Below are positions 7,310-17,027 of a DNA stretch of 47,369 nt, piece after piece. Numbering within the stretch: the stretch's first letter is position 1; the number at the start of each line of letters is the position of its first letter. Position numbers and translations under genes: made by a program. The DNA is from Dysgonomonas sp. HGC4 (GTDB taxonomy: Bacteria > Bacteroidota > Bacteroidia > Bacteroidales > Dysgonomonadaceae): assembly GCF_001261715.1 (NCBI RefSeq), contig NZ_CVRU01000178.1, forward strand, positions 1 to 47,369, written 5' to 3'. Under the pieces are notes generated by a model, which did no database searches, was not told the origin of the DNA, and worked only from the letters and a program-made list of their open reading frames with translations.

Positions 7310-8902
7310 ATGAGAAAGACACTGTTATTGATAATAACCTGTACATTTATTTTTGTTAATACAATTTCGGCACAATACGCCATGAGTCAAGGGACTAAGA
7401 AATTAGCCACGACTATGACTTTAATAGAGAGAATGTATGTTGATACTGTTGACGACGAAAAGTTGGCAGAAGATGCTATCGTAGCCATACTAAAGGAACT
7501 CGATCCTCATTCCTCTTATCTAAGTGCTGAGACTGTAGCAGATATGAATGAACCATTGGAAGGTAATTTCGATGGAATAGGTATATCATTTAACATGATC
7601 TCCGACACGCTGTATGTGATAGAAACAATAGCCGATGGTCCTTCGGAGCGTGTAGGCTTACTTCCTGGCGATCGTATTATAGCTGTGAACGATACCGCCA
7701 TTGCAGGTGTTAATATGAATACACGTGATATAATGAAACGGCTGAAAGGGCCAAAAGGAACTAAGGTGAATATAAAAGTACTTCGCCGAGGTGTTCAAAA
7801 ACCAATAAGCTTTCAGATAATACGTGCAAAGATTCCTATTTACAGTCTGGATGCAGCCTATATGATTGATGATAAAACAGGCTATATCAGATTGAGCCGC
7901 TTTGGAGCAACAACCGTTGCCGAATTTAAAGAGGCACTAGCTAAACTATCATCTCAAGGTTTACAGAACTTGATTCTGGACCTTGAAGGTAATGGCGGAG
8001 GCTATTTAAATGCTGCAACAGAACTTGCTGATGAATTCTTAGATAAGGACAAGCTTATTGTTTATATGGAGGGAACTCATCAGGCTAGAACCAGCGATTC
8101 GACAACTGAAAAAGGGCTATTCGAAAAAGGAAAATTAGTAATTCTGGTTGATGAAGGTTCGGCTTCGGCAAGTGAAATTGTTTCAGGAGCAGTTCAAGAT
8201 TGGGACAGAGGTTTAATAGTTGGTAGACGCACCTTTGGTAAAGGGCTTGTTCAAAGACAGTTTCCCCTACCCGATGGATCGATGATTCGCTTAACTGTTG
8301 CACGTTATTACACACCTACAGGACGTTCTATTCAGAAACCATATACACATGGAGATCAAGATTCTTACAATAAAGATTTGATTGACAGATACAACAGAGG
8401 TGAAATGATGAATGCAGACAGCATACATTTCCCTGATTCTTTGAAATACAAAACACTCGTAAATGAGCGTACTGTATATGGTGGCGGTGGTATTATGCCT
8501 GACTATTTTGTGCCAATAGATACTGCTGAATATACAGAATACAGCGGACGTATAAATGCAATGGGCATTATTTACCGACTGTCATTACAAACAGTGGATG
8601 CTAATAGAAAAGAGCTTCTGAAGAAATATCCGACTATCGAGAAATTCAAAAAAGAATATGAGGTATCGGATGAACTTCTATCAGAAATGATAAAAATGGC
8701 AACCGATGATAAAATCGAATATAAAGAAGATCAATATCTCAGATCTAAAGAACAGTTTAAGCGCAGAATAAAGGCTTTAATTGCGAGAGATCTATTCAAC
8801 ACCGAAGCATACTTCAAGATTATCAATGACGAGAGTGAAATCTTCAAAAAAGGTCTTGAAATTATAAATAGTGATACTGAATACAATAAGTTACTTAAAT
8901 AA
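7310..8902 (+). CDS. S41 family C-terminal processing peptidase with PDZ domain
   Basis: This is an envelope-located serine protease of the CtpA/Tsp family. It has an N-terminal signal peptide (hydrophobic 4-20, cleavage probably after ISA near residue 21). A PDZ domain lies about residues 83-165, including LLPGDRIIAVND. The S41 catalytic domain follows, with a Ser-Lys dyad: Ser286 in GSASASE and Lys311 in FGKG, 25 residues apart as in known family members. About 150 further residues follow the catalytic domain, including a charged helical C-terminus. Known relatives trim or degrade envelope proteins, but the substrate here cannot be read from sequence. The next gene starts 38 bases downstream, so this is probably the first gene of a run reaching metH. 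Confidence 0.92.
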   Translation: MRKTLLLIITCTFIFVNTISAQYAMSQGTKKLATTMTLIERMYVDTVDDEKLAEDAIVAILKELDPHSSYLSAETVADMNEPLEGNFDGIGISFNMISDTLYVIETIADGPSERVGLLPGDRIIAVNDTAIAGVNMNTRDIMKRLKGPKGTKVNIKVLRRGVQKPISFQIIRAKIPIYSLDAAYMIDDKTGYIRLSRFGATTVAEFKEALAKLSSQGLQNLILDLEGNGGGYLNAATELADEFLDKDKLIVYMEGTHQARTSDSTTEKGLFEKGKLVILVDEGSASASEIVSGAVQDWDRGLIVGRRTFGKGLVQRQFPLPDGSMIRLTVARYYTPTGRSIQKPYTHGDQDSYNKDLIDRYNRGEMMNADSIHFPDSLKYKTLVNERTVYGGGGIMPDYFVPIDTAEYTEYSGRINAMGIIYRLSLQTVDANRKELLKKYPTIEKFKKEYEVSDELLSEMIKMATDDKIEYKEDQYLRSKEQFKRRIKALIARDLFNTEAYFKIINDESEIFKKGLEIINSDTEYNKLLK

Positions 8903-8940
8903 GGAGTATCAAGAAAGAAAAGAATAAACATCAATAGATT

Positions 8941-9378
8941 ATGACAGCAAGAAAAGTGTATAAAGAAATTTCGAAAGTTCTGACCGAGGCAATTAATGGT
9001 TTGAACGAAGGGTATACAGGCAGTTCTTTAACTGATATATTTCTTGTTGTCGATAAAGATAGCGGTAGCCTATCCGTTTTTGATGATGAAGAGAATCTAC
9101 TTTCTCAAGTTATAGTAGAGGCTTGGGCATCAGAAGATGATGACCAAGTTATTGCCCGTCAATTAAGAGAGGTTGTGGAACAATTCGATATGGATAATAA
9201 GTTCGACTCTCTGGACGTGTTTAAACCATTCTCGATTAACATTGCTGATGAAAACTTGGTGGTTCTCGAAGAACTATTAGTTATTGAAGATGATTCTATC
9301 ATCAGAATCGAGAATGATTTTCTTAGCCGTATAGATAAAGAATTTGACGACTTTTTAGATAAATTGCTGAAAGAATAA
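8941..9378 (+). CDS. acidic conserved-looking protein of unknown function
   Basis: I do not recognise this 145-residue protein. It is strongly acidic, with many Asp/Glu clusters (for example ASEDDDQ and the C-terminal KEFDDFLDKLLKE). It lacks a signal peptide, membrane segments and cysteines, so it is probably a soluble cytoplasmic protein. The N-terminal half looks alpha/beta with a possible strand pair (DIFLVVDKD, SLSVFDDEE). It sits between the S41 protease and smpB with gaps of 38 and 48 bases, consistent with co-transcription. The coding quality (uniform codon use, ATG start, no overlaps) makes it a real gene, but no function should be inferred. Confidence 0.75.
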   Translation: MTARKVYKEISKVLTEAINGLNEGYTGSSLTDIFLVVDKDSGSLSVFDDEENLLSQVIVEAWASEDDDQVIARQLREVVEQFDMDNKFDSLDVFKPFSINIADENLVVLEELLVIEDDSIIRIENDFLSRIDKEFDDFLDKLLKE

Positions 9379-9426
9379 GCTCTTCGCATCTTATTCACAC
9401 ACAGCTACTCCAAGATAGATTATACG

Positions 9427-9879
9427 ATGAAACAATTAAATATAAATATAAAGAATAAACGAGCAACTTTCGATTATGAGTTACTCGATACTTATACTGC
9501 GGGAATAGTATTAACCGGAACCGAAATTAAATCAATCAGATTAGGTAAAGCCAGTCTGGTTGATACTTTTTGTATATTCGAGAAAGAGGCACTATGGGTA
9601 AGAAACATGAATATTACCGAATATTTTTACGGTTCATACAACAACCACGTAGCTCGTAGAGACCGCAAACTTCTACTCAATAAAAAAGAACTAAAAAAGA
9701 TTCAGCGATCTGTTAAAGAAACAGGCTATACAATTGTTCCTACACGCCTATTTCTTAACGACAGAGGCTTGGCGAAACTTAATATTGCAATTGCACGAGG
9801 TAAAAAGCAATATGACAAACGACAAACTCTAAAAGAAAAAGATGATAAAAGAATGATGGATAGAATAATGAAAAAATAA
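9427..9879 (+). CDS. smpB: SsrA-binding protein SmpB
   Basis: SmpB binds tmRNA (SsrA) and brings it to stalled ribosomes for trans-translation; tagged products are then degraded largely by ClpXP, both of whose genes are in this window. The sequence shows the family's beta-barrel core: [17 protein letters not shown] near the N-terminus, then [15 protein letters not shown] (about 31-45) and [14 protein letters not shown] (about 71-84). The basic C-terminal tail ([18 protein letters not shown]) matches the helix that enters the decoding centre. The 150-residue length is typical. No ssrA RNA gene is visible in the window. The stop is 6 bases before the next start, so translation of the following membrane protein is likely coupled. 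Confidence 0.95.
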   Translation: MKQLNINIKNKRATFDYELLDTYTAGIVLTGTEIKSIRLGKASLVDTFCIFEKEALWVRNMNITEYFYGSYNNHVARRDRKLLLNKKELKKIQRSVKETGYTIVPTRLFLNDRGLAKLNIAIARGKKQYDKRQTLKEKDDKRMMDRIMKK

Positions 9880-9885
9880 AGAGGA

Positions 9886-11265
9886 ATGAATTACAATAAA
9901 AAAAAAATAACGGGGGATAATACTAATAAGATTATTCTGGGATTATTTCTTCTTATTTTTTTCATCTTAGTTTTTTTACTAAATCGATTGTATCCTATTC
10001 ATTCAGATGATTGGATGTACTCATTTATTTTCAATGAGACTCCACCCAAACGTATTGAAAGCATACTCGATATATTCGTATCACAGTACAATCATTATCT
10101 GTATTGGGGTGGTCGAAACGTGGTTCATTTCATCGATCAGCTTTTGTTATTATTGAATCCTATTATCAGAGAGATAATCAATAGTATAGCTTATATTCTT
10201 TTCGCATTTATAATATACAGAATAGCCAATAACGGGCGACCAACCAATCCCTTTTTATTTTTGCTGATCAACTTATTGATCTGGTTACTAACACCCGTAT
10301 TTCCTCAAACAGTTATTTGGATTACAGGCAGCAGTAATTATTTATGGGGCACATTAATCATCATTGTATTTCTATCATACTATTATAGCTTTTATTTGAA
10401 CGAAAAAAAGCACAAAGGTGTTTTTAGAAACATTCTGTTTTTGCTCTGTGGAGTTATTGCAGGATGGACAAACGAAAATTCCGCCATTGCACTTATTTTC
10501 ATTCTATTCAACATCCTTCTGTATTTTAAGATAAGAAAGATCAAGATACCTATGTGGGCTACTTATGGCTTTATTGGTGTTTGTATCGGTTGCATCATTA
10601 TGTTGTTAGCACCCGGTAACTTCATCAGATCGAAAGATACACATGCAGCGTTTAATCTAACTGACAAACCCTTCATGGATGTACTAGAGTACAAAGCGCG
10701 AAATATATATTGGATTTATAAATATGTCAATTCAATAGGTATTCTTATTGTAATATATGCATGCTTTACATTCCTCTTCTTTTGTCAGAATAAGGATAGC
10801 AGGAATTACAAAGCATGGTTTGGCTCATTATTGTTTTTTACTGCGGCTCATGTCTCAGCTTTTGCAATGATTGGCTCACCTATATTTCCACTTCGTGCTA
10901 CATTCTGCTTATCAAGTTTTATGATCATATCCATATGCATACTTTATGCTAATATCAGTTTGAGTAATTTGACTCTCAAAATCGGAAATATTTTGATATT
11001 GATCGCGGGAACTACTATCTTCGTATTTACTTACATAGAAAGGTATCAAGTGTTATCCTCTCTTTCTGACAGATATCAGCAAAGAGAATTATATATAGAA
11101 GACCAAAAAGAAATAGGTAATAAGGATATTATATTAAAAGAATCACCGATTATACTGCCTGCCGAATTTGATTTTGAAGATATTTCGGGTGATCCAACAT
11201 CTTGGCGGAATACAATTTGCGCCGACTATTATAAGTTAAATTCAATAAAACGGATCGATCCGTAA
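9886..11265 (+). CDS. polytopic membrane protein, DUF6056-like, first of a tandem pair
   Basis: This 459-residue protein has about ten hydrophobic segments, starting at residues 16-34. Its first external loop carries Asp41-Asp42 in HSDDWMYSF, followed by GGRNVVHFIDQ, WITGSSNYLWGT, AGWTNENSA and LAPGNFIR. These features fit the DUF6056 family of Bacteroidota and Firmicutes. The early acidic pair after the first membrane helix resembles GT-C glycosyltransferases that use lipid-linked sugar donors, so a role in envelope glycosylation is a reasonable inference but unproven. The ATG at 9886 has AGAGG just upstream. Codons 5-8 contain a run of ten A (9898-9907), a possible slippage site. Its paralogue follows directly, and the pair lies between smpB and metH. 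Confidence 0.75.
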   Translation: MNYNKKKITGDNTNKIILGLFLLIFFILVFLLNRLYPIHSDDWMYSFIFNETPPKRIESILDIFVSQYNHYLYWGGRNVVHFIDQLLLLLNPIIREIINSIAYILFAFIIYRIANNGRPTNPFLFLLINLLIWLLTPVFPQTVIWITGSSNYLWGTLIIIVFLSYYYSFYLNEKKHKGVFRNILFLLCGVIAGWTNENSAIALIFILFNILLYFKIRKIKIPMWATYGFIGVCIGCIIMLLAPGNFIRSKDTHAAFNLTDKPFMDVLEYKARNIYWIYKYVNSIGILIVIYACFTFLFFCQNKDSRNYKAWFGSLLFFTAAHVSAFAMIGSPIFPLRATFCLSSFMIISICILYANISLSNLTLKIGNILILIAGTTIFVFTYIERYQVLSSLSDRYQQRELYIEDQKEIGNKDIILKESPIILPAEFDFEDISGDPTSWRNTICADYYKLNSIKRIDP

Positions 11266-11284
11266 GCACATCTAAGATTGACTA

Positions 11285-12691
11285 ATGAAAGAGTATTACG
11301 AAAACTGTATCAGCAAATATCTTAAACTAGATGCTACACTATCTGGTGAAAAGTCAGCTAAATTTATTTTTAGCATACTTCTGCTATTCTTTTTCGTACT
11401 CATTCTATCGCTAAATATTATATATCCTTTATATGCTGACGATTGGGGTTATGTATTTAAAGAAGGAACAAATTTCACTCAAAGGAATAGTGGTATATCC
11501 GATATTCTACATTCGCAGTATAGCCACTATTTTGGGCATGGCGGAAGAACTGTAGTGCATATCATAGCCCAATATCTACTCTTTCTTGGAGGTTATTGGA
11601 CTGATCTCCTTAATAGTGTTGCTTACATTCTATTTACTTTTGTAATATACAAGATCTCTAATATTGATAGAAAGGTTAATCCTTCGTTATTCTTTTTTAT
11701 CAATATCCTAATCTGGTTTTTTCAACCAGCATTTTCTCAAACAATTCTCTGGATAACAGGTAGTGCTAACTACTTATGGGGAACGCTCATTATTATTTCG
11801 TTTCTATATTTCTTTTGTCAATCATTTATAAAAGAAAGCAATAAAAGTTCCGCCTCTAAAACTACTATCTTCTTCTTTGCTGGTATTATTGCAGGATGGA
11901 CTAACGAAAATACAGCTTTAGGCATGATATTTATGATCTGCCTATTGCTTATATATTTAAAAAGAACACATAATCCAATACCGATGTGGATGATAACCGG
12001 ATTGGCAGGAGCAATTATAGGCTTCATCATTATGGCTGCCGCACCCGGTAATTATGTAAGATACGAAGGTATCATCCAAACTAATGAAGTCATACAACAA
12101 TCGAAAATAAAATATTACTTAACAAGGCTACTACCCGTCATAGGTGATTTTTACAAATTTGCGTTACCTCTTGTCATGATATATTCGCTAGCACTAGTCA
12201 CATATATCTATTTCGACAAAAAAAGAAATATAAGAATCATATACCTATCGCTCTGCTTCTGTGCTGCTGGTATTATAGCAGATATGGCAATGATTGCTTC
12301 TCCTGAGTTTCCTTCTAGGGCTTGGTTTGGTATCATTACATTCTTTATTATTGCTATTGGAATTATATATGCCAATCTAAAGACAGAACATATATACCTT
12401 TCAGTTATAAAGACACTTCTAATCTTTTTTGCATCAATCTATTTCTTACTGACATACCAAAAAGGATTTAAAGACTTATATGCTCTTAACGAAGTATTTA
12501 AAAGAAGGGAACAAATTATAGATCAACAACAAAACAAGGCTGAATTCGACTTTGTTACTAAAGAAACAATCAATCCTCAAACAGCTCTACCGATGATAGA
12601 TGAAGTTCCATCGGATAGTGAACACTGGATAAATTACTTCTATATTAAATATCACAAAATCAGATCCTTCAAAATAGAGTCCGAGAAATAA
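11285..12691 (+). CDS. polytopic membrane protein, DUF6056-like, second of a tandem pair
   Basis: This 468-residue protein is clearly homologous along its length to its upstream neighbour. It shares the membrane layout and the motifs ADDWGYVF (Asp52-Asp53), HGGRTVVHI, WITGSANYLWGT, AGWTNENTA and APGNYVR. It has a longer hydrophilic N-terminus (about 25 residues) before the first membrane helix. The two diverge in the loops, so this is an old duplication rather than a recent copy. A GT-C-like glycosyltransferase or related envelope function is inferred from the fold pattern only. Gaps of 19 bases upstream and 15 bases to metH downstream suggest a single transcript, although metH has no obvious functional link to it. 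Confidence 0.75.
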   Translation: MKEYYENCISKYLKLDATLSGEKSAKFIFSILLLFFFVLILSLNIIYPLYADDWGYVFKEGTNFTQRNSGISDILHSQYSHYFGHGGRTVVHIIAQYLLFLGGYWTDLLNSVAYILFTFVIYKISNIDRKVNPSLFFFINILIWFFQPAFSQTILWITGSANYLWGTLIIISFLYFFCQSFIKESNKSSASKTTIFFFAGIIAGWTNENTALGMIFMICLLLIYLKRTHNPIPMWMITGLAGAIIGFIIMAAAPGNYVRYEGIIQTNEVIQQSKIKYYLTRLLPVIGDFYKFALPLVMIYSLALVTYIYFDKKRNIRIIYLSLCFCAAGIIADMAMIASPEFPSRAWFGIITFFIIAIGIIYANLKTEHIYLSVIKTLLIFFASIYFLLTYQKGFKDLYALNEVFKRREQIIDQQQNKAEFDFVTKETINPQTALPMIDEVPSDSEHWINYFYIKYHKIRSFKIESEK

Positions 12692-12706
12692 ATAAGAATA
12701 CTAAGA

Positions 12707-15700
12707 ATGCTACAGATTAAAGATATACTAAAAGAGAGAATACTTATATTAGATGGTGCCATGGGTACCATGATACAACGATATACGCTTACTGAAGAAG
12801 ATTTTAGAGGAGACAGATTCAAAAACTCTACGAATCTCCTTAAAGGCAATAACGATTTATTGTGTCTTACCCGTCCTGATATAATTGAAGCTATACACTG
12901 CGAATACTTAGAAGCAGGAGCAGATATCATAGAGACCAACTCGTTCAATGCAAACTCTATTTCTATGGACGACTATAATATGTCGGACTTAGTAAAAGAA
13001 ATGAATATTGCAGCGGCTCGTCTTGCTCGTAAGGCAGCAGATGAATATACAAAACGTACACCTAATAAGCCTCGCTTTGTGGCAGGATCAATAGGTCCTA
13101 CTAACAAGACTGCATCTATGAGTCCTAAGGTAGAGAACCCAATCTACCGTGCTGTGACCTTTGACGATTTGCATCAAGTATACAAAGAGCAAATAGAAGG
13201 TTTGATTGATGGTGGAGTTGATCTGCTTTTAATAGAAACTATATTTGATACACTGAATGCTAAAGCAGCTCTTTTTGCAGCAGCAGAAGTTCGCAAAGAA
13301 CGAAATATAGAGATGCCAATTATGATTTCGGTAACGTTATCAGACAAAGGCGGACGTACTCTTTCGGGACAAACAACCGGAGCATTTCTTGCATCTGTCA
13401 GCCATATCGATTTCCTCTCAATAGGTCTTAACTGCTCATTCGGGGCATCTGACATGAAACCTTTCCTTAAGGAATTGGGCAGACTTGCACCTACATATGT
13501 ATCGGCATATCCTAATGCAGGTTTACCAAATCAATTTGGAGAATATGATGAGACTCCCGAAATTATGGCTAAGCAGATCAAAGAATATATAGACGAAGGT
13601 CTTGTTAATATTCTTGGTGGATGTTGTGGTACTACCCCCGATCACATAGCGCAATACGTGAGTTTAGTTGAAGGAGCAACTCCTCATAAACCTGCTGAAA
13701 AGCCTAAATATATGTGGCTTTCCGGTTTAGAATTATTGGAAGCTAAACCTGAGATTAATTTTATAAATGTTGGTGAGCGTTGTAATGTAGCCGGTTCTCG
13801 TAAGTTTCTTCGACTTATAAAAGAAGAAAAATACGAAGAAGCACTAACCATTGCCCATAGACAAGTAGAAGATGGCGCTCAGATTCTTGATGTAAACATG
13901 GATGAAGGTCTATTGGATGGAGTCAAAGAAATGACGACCTTCCTCAATCTGGTAGCGTCCGATCCCGATGTATCACGTATTCCCGTAATGGTCGATTCAT
14001 CTAAATGGGAAGTACTTGAAGCAGGTCTTAAATGTCTGCAAGGTAAAGCTGTTGTAAACTCAATCTCGCTGAAAGGTGGAGAGGAAGAGTTTCTTCGTCA
14101 AGCACGTTTGGTTAACCAATACGGAGCAGCCGTAATTATTATGGCATTTGATGAAACAGGACAAGCTGATAGATTCGAGAGACGTATCGAAATATGTGAG
14201 CGTGCTTATAAGTTACTTGTAAATGACGGATTTAATCCGATGAATATAATCTTCGACCCCAACATCTTAGCAATAGCTACGGGGATTGAAGAACATAGAG
14301 GCTATGCGGTTGATTTTCTTAAAACCATTGAATGGATAAAAGCGAATCTACCTCATGCTAAAATCAGTGGAGGTGTTAGCAACCTTTCGTTCTCGTTCCG
14401 CGGGAATGATTATATACGAGAAGCTATGCACTCGGTATTTCTTTACTATGCCATCCAAAAAGGTATGGATATGGGTATTGTGAATCCGGGGCAGTCAGTT
14501 ATATACGACGACATCCCCACAGACCTTAGAAACCTCATAGAAGACGTTATCTTCAACAGAAGAGAAGAAGCTACCGATGAACTTATTGATTACGCTGAGC
14601 GTATCAAGAATGAGAAATCGAACCAACCCGAACAAAAAGTAGAAGAATGGCGTAGCTATGCCTTAGATCAGCGTTTAGAATATGCTCTGATTAAAGGTAT
14701 CAGCGACTTTATGGAAGAAGACTTGGAAGAAGCTCTAAGAGTGTATCCAAAAGCCGTAGATATCATCGATAAACCTCTTATGTCAGGGATGAACAAAGTA
14801 GGAGATCTCTTCGGATCGGGAAAAATGTTTTTACCACAGGTTGTAAAAACCGCACGTACAATGAAACGTGCCGTAGCTATACTTGAACCTACACTTGAGG
14901 CTCAAAAAGATTCAAAATCGGTTTCTAACAGTGCCGGTAAACTTGTTATCGCAACCGTGAAAGGCGATGTTCACGATATTGGTAAAAATATCGTAGCTAT
15001 CATTCTGGCTTGTAACAACTATGAAGTTATCGATCTTGGCGTAATGGTTCCACCGGAAGTAATTATCCAAAAGGTAATAGAAGAGCAACCTGATATATTA
15101 TGTCTTAGTGGACTTATTACTCCATCTTTAGAAGAAATGAGTATTGTTGCTCATGAGATGGAAAAAGCTGGATTTACGATTCCGCTTATGATTGGAGGTG
15201 CTACGACTTCAAAACTGCATACAGCTATAAAAATTGATCCTAAATATAACAACGGTTCGGTAGTATATGTGAAGGATGCTTCACAAGCTCCATCAGCTGT
15301 TGCTAAACTCATCAATCCTGCCTCTAAAGAATCTTTTATCCAAGAGATAAGAGACGAGTATCAGGATCTGAGAGATTCAATGGAGACAAAAAAAGTGGAA
15401 CTTCTTCCACTTGATGAAGCTATAAAGAATTCATTCAAAATTGATTGGGCAAATTATACACCGTCTACTCCTAATAACTTGGGTCGCCATATTATTCCTC
15501 ACATTCCGATAGAAGAGATTCTTCCATATATCGATTGGAAGTTCTTCTTCCACTCCTGGAATCTTTCGGCACGTTATCACACTGTACAGCATTTAGATGG
15601 TTGTCCTAGTTGCGATATTGAATGGCTGAACACTTTCCCCGAGAAAGAGAAAGAAAAGGCTCAAGAGGGTATGAGTTTGTATCGTGATGCTAAGAAAATG

Positions 15701-16399
15701 TTAGATCAACTAATCTTTTCGAAAGCTGAGTACATCAAGGCTGTATATGCTATTCATGAAGCTTATGTAGATAATGAATGTATCTATATCAACAACATTT
15801 GCTTTCCAATGTTACGTCAGCAAAAGAAAAACGACAAAGGGGTATATCTTTCTCTTTGTGATTTTGTTCTACCAAAGAATAGTGGCAAAAAAGATTATGT
15901 AGCAGGATTTACAGCAACAGCAGGTGTAGGTTCTAACGAATTGCTAAGCCAATACGAACATCAGGGAGATGAGTACAATGTATTGCTTTTGAAATCATTA
16001 CTTGACCGTTTGGCTGAAGCCACAACCGAATACCTTCATGCTAAAATTAGAAAAGAATTCTGGGGATTTGCTCCAGATGAAGATATTACAATAGATCAGA
16101 TGTTTACTCTTAAATATCAAGGCATTCGCCCAGCAGTAGGCTACCCTTCTATACCCGATCAGTCTATCAACTTCCTATTGAATACCGATCTTTTACAATC
16201 AACAGAAATAGGTGTTGAACTAACTGAAAATGGTGTTATGCTACCTAATGCTTCGGTGAGTGGGCTAATCTTTGCTCATCCACAATCTAGATATTTCAGT
16301 ATCGGACAGATTTCAGAAGAGCAAGCTGATAATTATATCGAACGCCGAGGAGAAAAAGCTGAGCTAACCAGAAAATTTCTAGCTGCCAATATGATGTAA
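12707..16399 (+). CDS. metH: cobalamin-dependent methionine synthase
   Basis: MetH transfers a methyl group from 5-methyltetrahydrofolate to homocysteine through methylcobalamin, making methionine. All four modules are present in 1230 residues. The homocysteine domain has zinc ligands Cys243 (LNCSFG) and Cys306-Cys307 (GGCCGTTP). The pterin-binding domain starts near [15 protein letters not shown]. The cobalamin domain has the lower axial ligand His756 in DVHDIGKN (754-761). The C-terminal reactivation domain binds S-adenosylmethionine and has [13 protein letters not shown]. Ligand numbering is shifted by three to four residues from E. coli. I see no cobalamin or SAM riboswitch in the 15-base gap before it, so any such control would be further upstream. 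Confidence 0.97.
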   Translation: MLQIKDILKERILILDGAMGTMIQRYTLTEEDFRGDRFKNSTNLLKGNNDLLCLTRPDIIEAIHCEYLEAGADIIETNSFNANSISMDDYNMSDLVKEMNIAAARLARKAADEYTKRTPNKPRFVAGSIGPTNKTASMSPKVENPIYRAVTFDDLHQVYKEQIEGLIDGGVDLLLIETIFDTLNAKAALFAAAEVRKERNIEMPIMISVTLSDKGGRTLSGQTTGAFLASVSHIDFLSIGLNCSFGASDMKPFLKELGRLAPTYVSAYPNAGLPNQFGEYDETPEIMAKQIKEYIDEGLVNILGGCCGTTPDHIAQYVSLVEGATPHKPAEKPKYMWLSGLELLEAKPEINFINVGERCNVAGSRKFLRLIKEEKYEEALTIAHRQVEDGAQILDVNMDEGLLDGVKEMTTFLNLVASDPDVSRIPVMVDSSKWEVLEAGLKCLQGKAVVNSISLKGGEEEFLRQARLVNQYGAAVIIMAFDETGQADRFERRIEICERAYKLLVNDGFNPMNIIFDPNILAIATGIEEHRGYAVDFLKTIEWIKANLPHAKISGGVSNLSFSFRGNDYIREAMHSVFLYYAIQKGMDMGIVNPGQSVIYDDIPTDLRNLIEDVIFNRREEATDELIDYAERIKNEKSNQPEQKVEEWRSYALDQRLEYALIKGISDFMEEDLEEALRVYPKAVDIIDKPLMSGMNKVGDLFGSGKMFLPQVVKTARTMKRAVAILEPTLEAQKDSKSVSNSAGKLVIATVKGDVHDIGKNIVAIILACNNYEVIDLGVMVPPEVIIQKVIEEQPDILCLSGLITPSLEEMSIVAHEMEKAGFTIPLMIGGATTSKLHTAIKIDPKYNNGSVVYVKDASQAPSAVAKLINPASKESFIQEIRDEYQDLRDSMETKKVELLPLDEAIKNSFKIDWANYTPSTPNNLGRHIIPHIPIEEILPYIDWKFFFHSWNLSARYHTVQHLDGCPSCDIEWLNTFPEKEKEKAQEGMSLYRDAKKMLDQLIFSKAEYIKAVYAIHEAYVDNECIYINNICFPMLRQQKKNDKGVYLSLCDFVLPKNSGKKDYVAGFTATAGVGSNELLSQYEHQGDEYNVLLLKSLLDRLAEATTEYLHAKIRKEFWGFAPDEDITIDQMFTLKYQGIRPAVGYPSIPDQSINFLLNTDLLQSTEIGVELTENGVMLPNASVSGLIFAHPQSRYFSIGQISEEQADNYIERRGEKAELTRKFLAANMM

Positions 16400-16423
16400 G
16401 ATCATAAACCTTTTTATTGCCTT
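16398..16423 (+). repeat. degenerate intergenic hairpin repeat copy after metH
   Basis: AAGATCATAAACCTT followed by TTTATTGCCTTG agrees with the core and especially the tail of the dispersed family, with stem mismatches. It overlaps the metH stop codon. A small hairpin TGCCTT/AAGGCA (16418-16432) follows. Confidence 0.5.
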
Positions 16424-16473
16424 GGTAAGGCAGAACTGCATTTGCTAGGTACAAGCAAAAAGGTACAATAATA

Positions 16474-16516
16474 AATAAAGAAGCCGATGAAAATTATTTT
16501 CATCGGCTTCTTTATT
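16474..16516. terminator. bidirectional terminator between metH and yqeY
   Basis: A perfect 20-bp stem (16474-16493 with 16497-16516) around a 3-base loop has A-rich and T-rich ends on both sides. It separates the convergent metH and dcw transcripts and can terminate both. Confidence 0.85.
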
Positions 16517-16528
16517 ATGATAAGAATC

Positions 16529-16548
16529 AAAAGGTTTGTTGACCTTTT
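16529..16548. repeat. intergenic hairpin repeat copy at the yqeY 3' end
   Basis: AAAAGGTTTGTTGACCTTTT pairs AAAAGGT with ACCTTTT around a 6-base loop. It overlaps the yqeY stop codon and is a core member of the dispersed family. Confidence 0.65.
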
Positions 16549-16996
16549 ATGATAATAATTTCTTTACAGTCTCCGAAATTGCTTTTCCCGGAGCTAATCC
16601 TGCTAATTGTTTTGTAGCAGCACCCATTACTTTACCCATATCGGCTGCACTTGTTGCTCCTACAGAAGCTATAATCTCTTTCAATTTAACTTCAAGCTCT
16701 TGTTCTGTGAGTTGCTTTGGTAAATAATGCTCTAGTACAGCTATTTCTTCCAATTCTTTTTCAGCTAACTCAGGACGATCTTGCGACTTGTAAATATCTG
16801 CACTGTCTCTTCTTTGCTTTACCATTTTTTGAAGAATCTTCACAGCAACTTCGTCCGACAATTCACCATCGCTATCTTTAGCTGTTTTTGCTTCAATAAA
16901 CTCTTTTTTCGCTCCGCGTAATGCTTCTAATTTGATCTTATCTTTAGCACGCATTGCATCTTTAATATCTTCACTTACTCTATCAAACAAGTCCAT
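16547..16996 (-). CDS. GatB/YqeY domain protein
   Basis: This 149-residue soluble protein has the YqeY-family pattern: an N-terminal helical part (EDIKDAMRAKDKIKLEALRGAKKEF), then KMVKQRRDSADIY and YLPKQLTEQELE, and an ending with MGKVMGAATKQLAG. The domain resembles the tail of GatB, the amidotransferase subunit that helps correct mischarged tRNA. Stand-alone YqeY proteins have no well-established role. It is the last gene of the dcw run, 29 bases after ftsZ, with one hairpin repeat between the two genes and another on its stop codon, followed by the strong terminator. That placement suggests co-transcription with ftsZ rather than a shared pathway. Confidence 0.88.
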   Translation of the reverse strand: MDLFDRVSEDIKDAMRAKDKIKLEALRGAKKEFIEAKTAKDSDGELSDEVAVKILQKMVKQRRDSADIYKSQDRPELAEKELEEIAVLEHYLPKQLTEQELEVKLKEIIASVGATSAADMGKVMGAATKQLAGLAPGKAISETVKKLLS

Positions 16997-17012
16997 ATAT
17001 GGTTGTATTTTT

Positions 17013-17027
17013 AAGGTCTCAGACCTT
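17013..17027. repeat. intergenic hairpin repeat copy between ftsZ and yqeY
   Basis: AAGGTCTCAGACCTT is a perfect palindrome around one base. It overlaps the ftsZ stop codon by two bases and fills half of the 29-base gap to yqeY. Confidence 0.75.

Noticed and set aside
12692-12706. A cobalamin or SAM riboswitch controlling metH
   Set aside because: Only 15 bases separate metH from the upstream gene, and no riboswitch core such as the B12 box was seen nearby.
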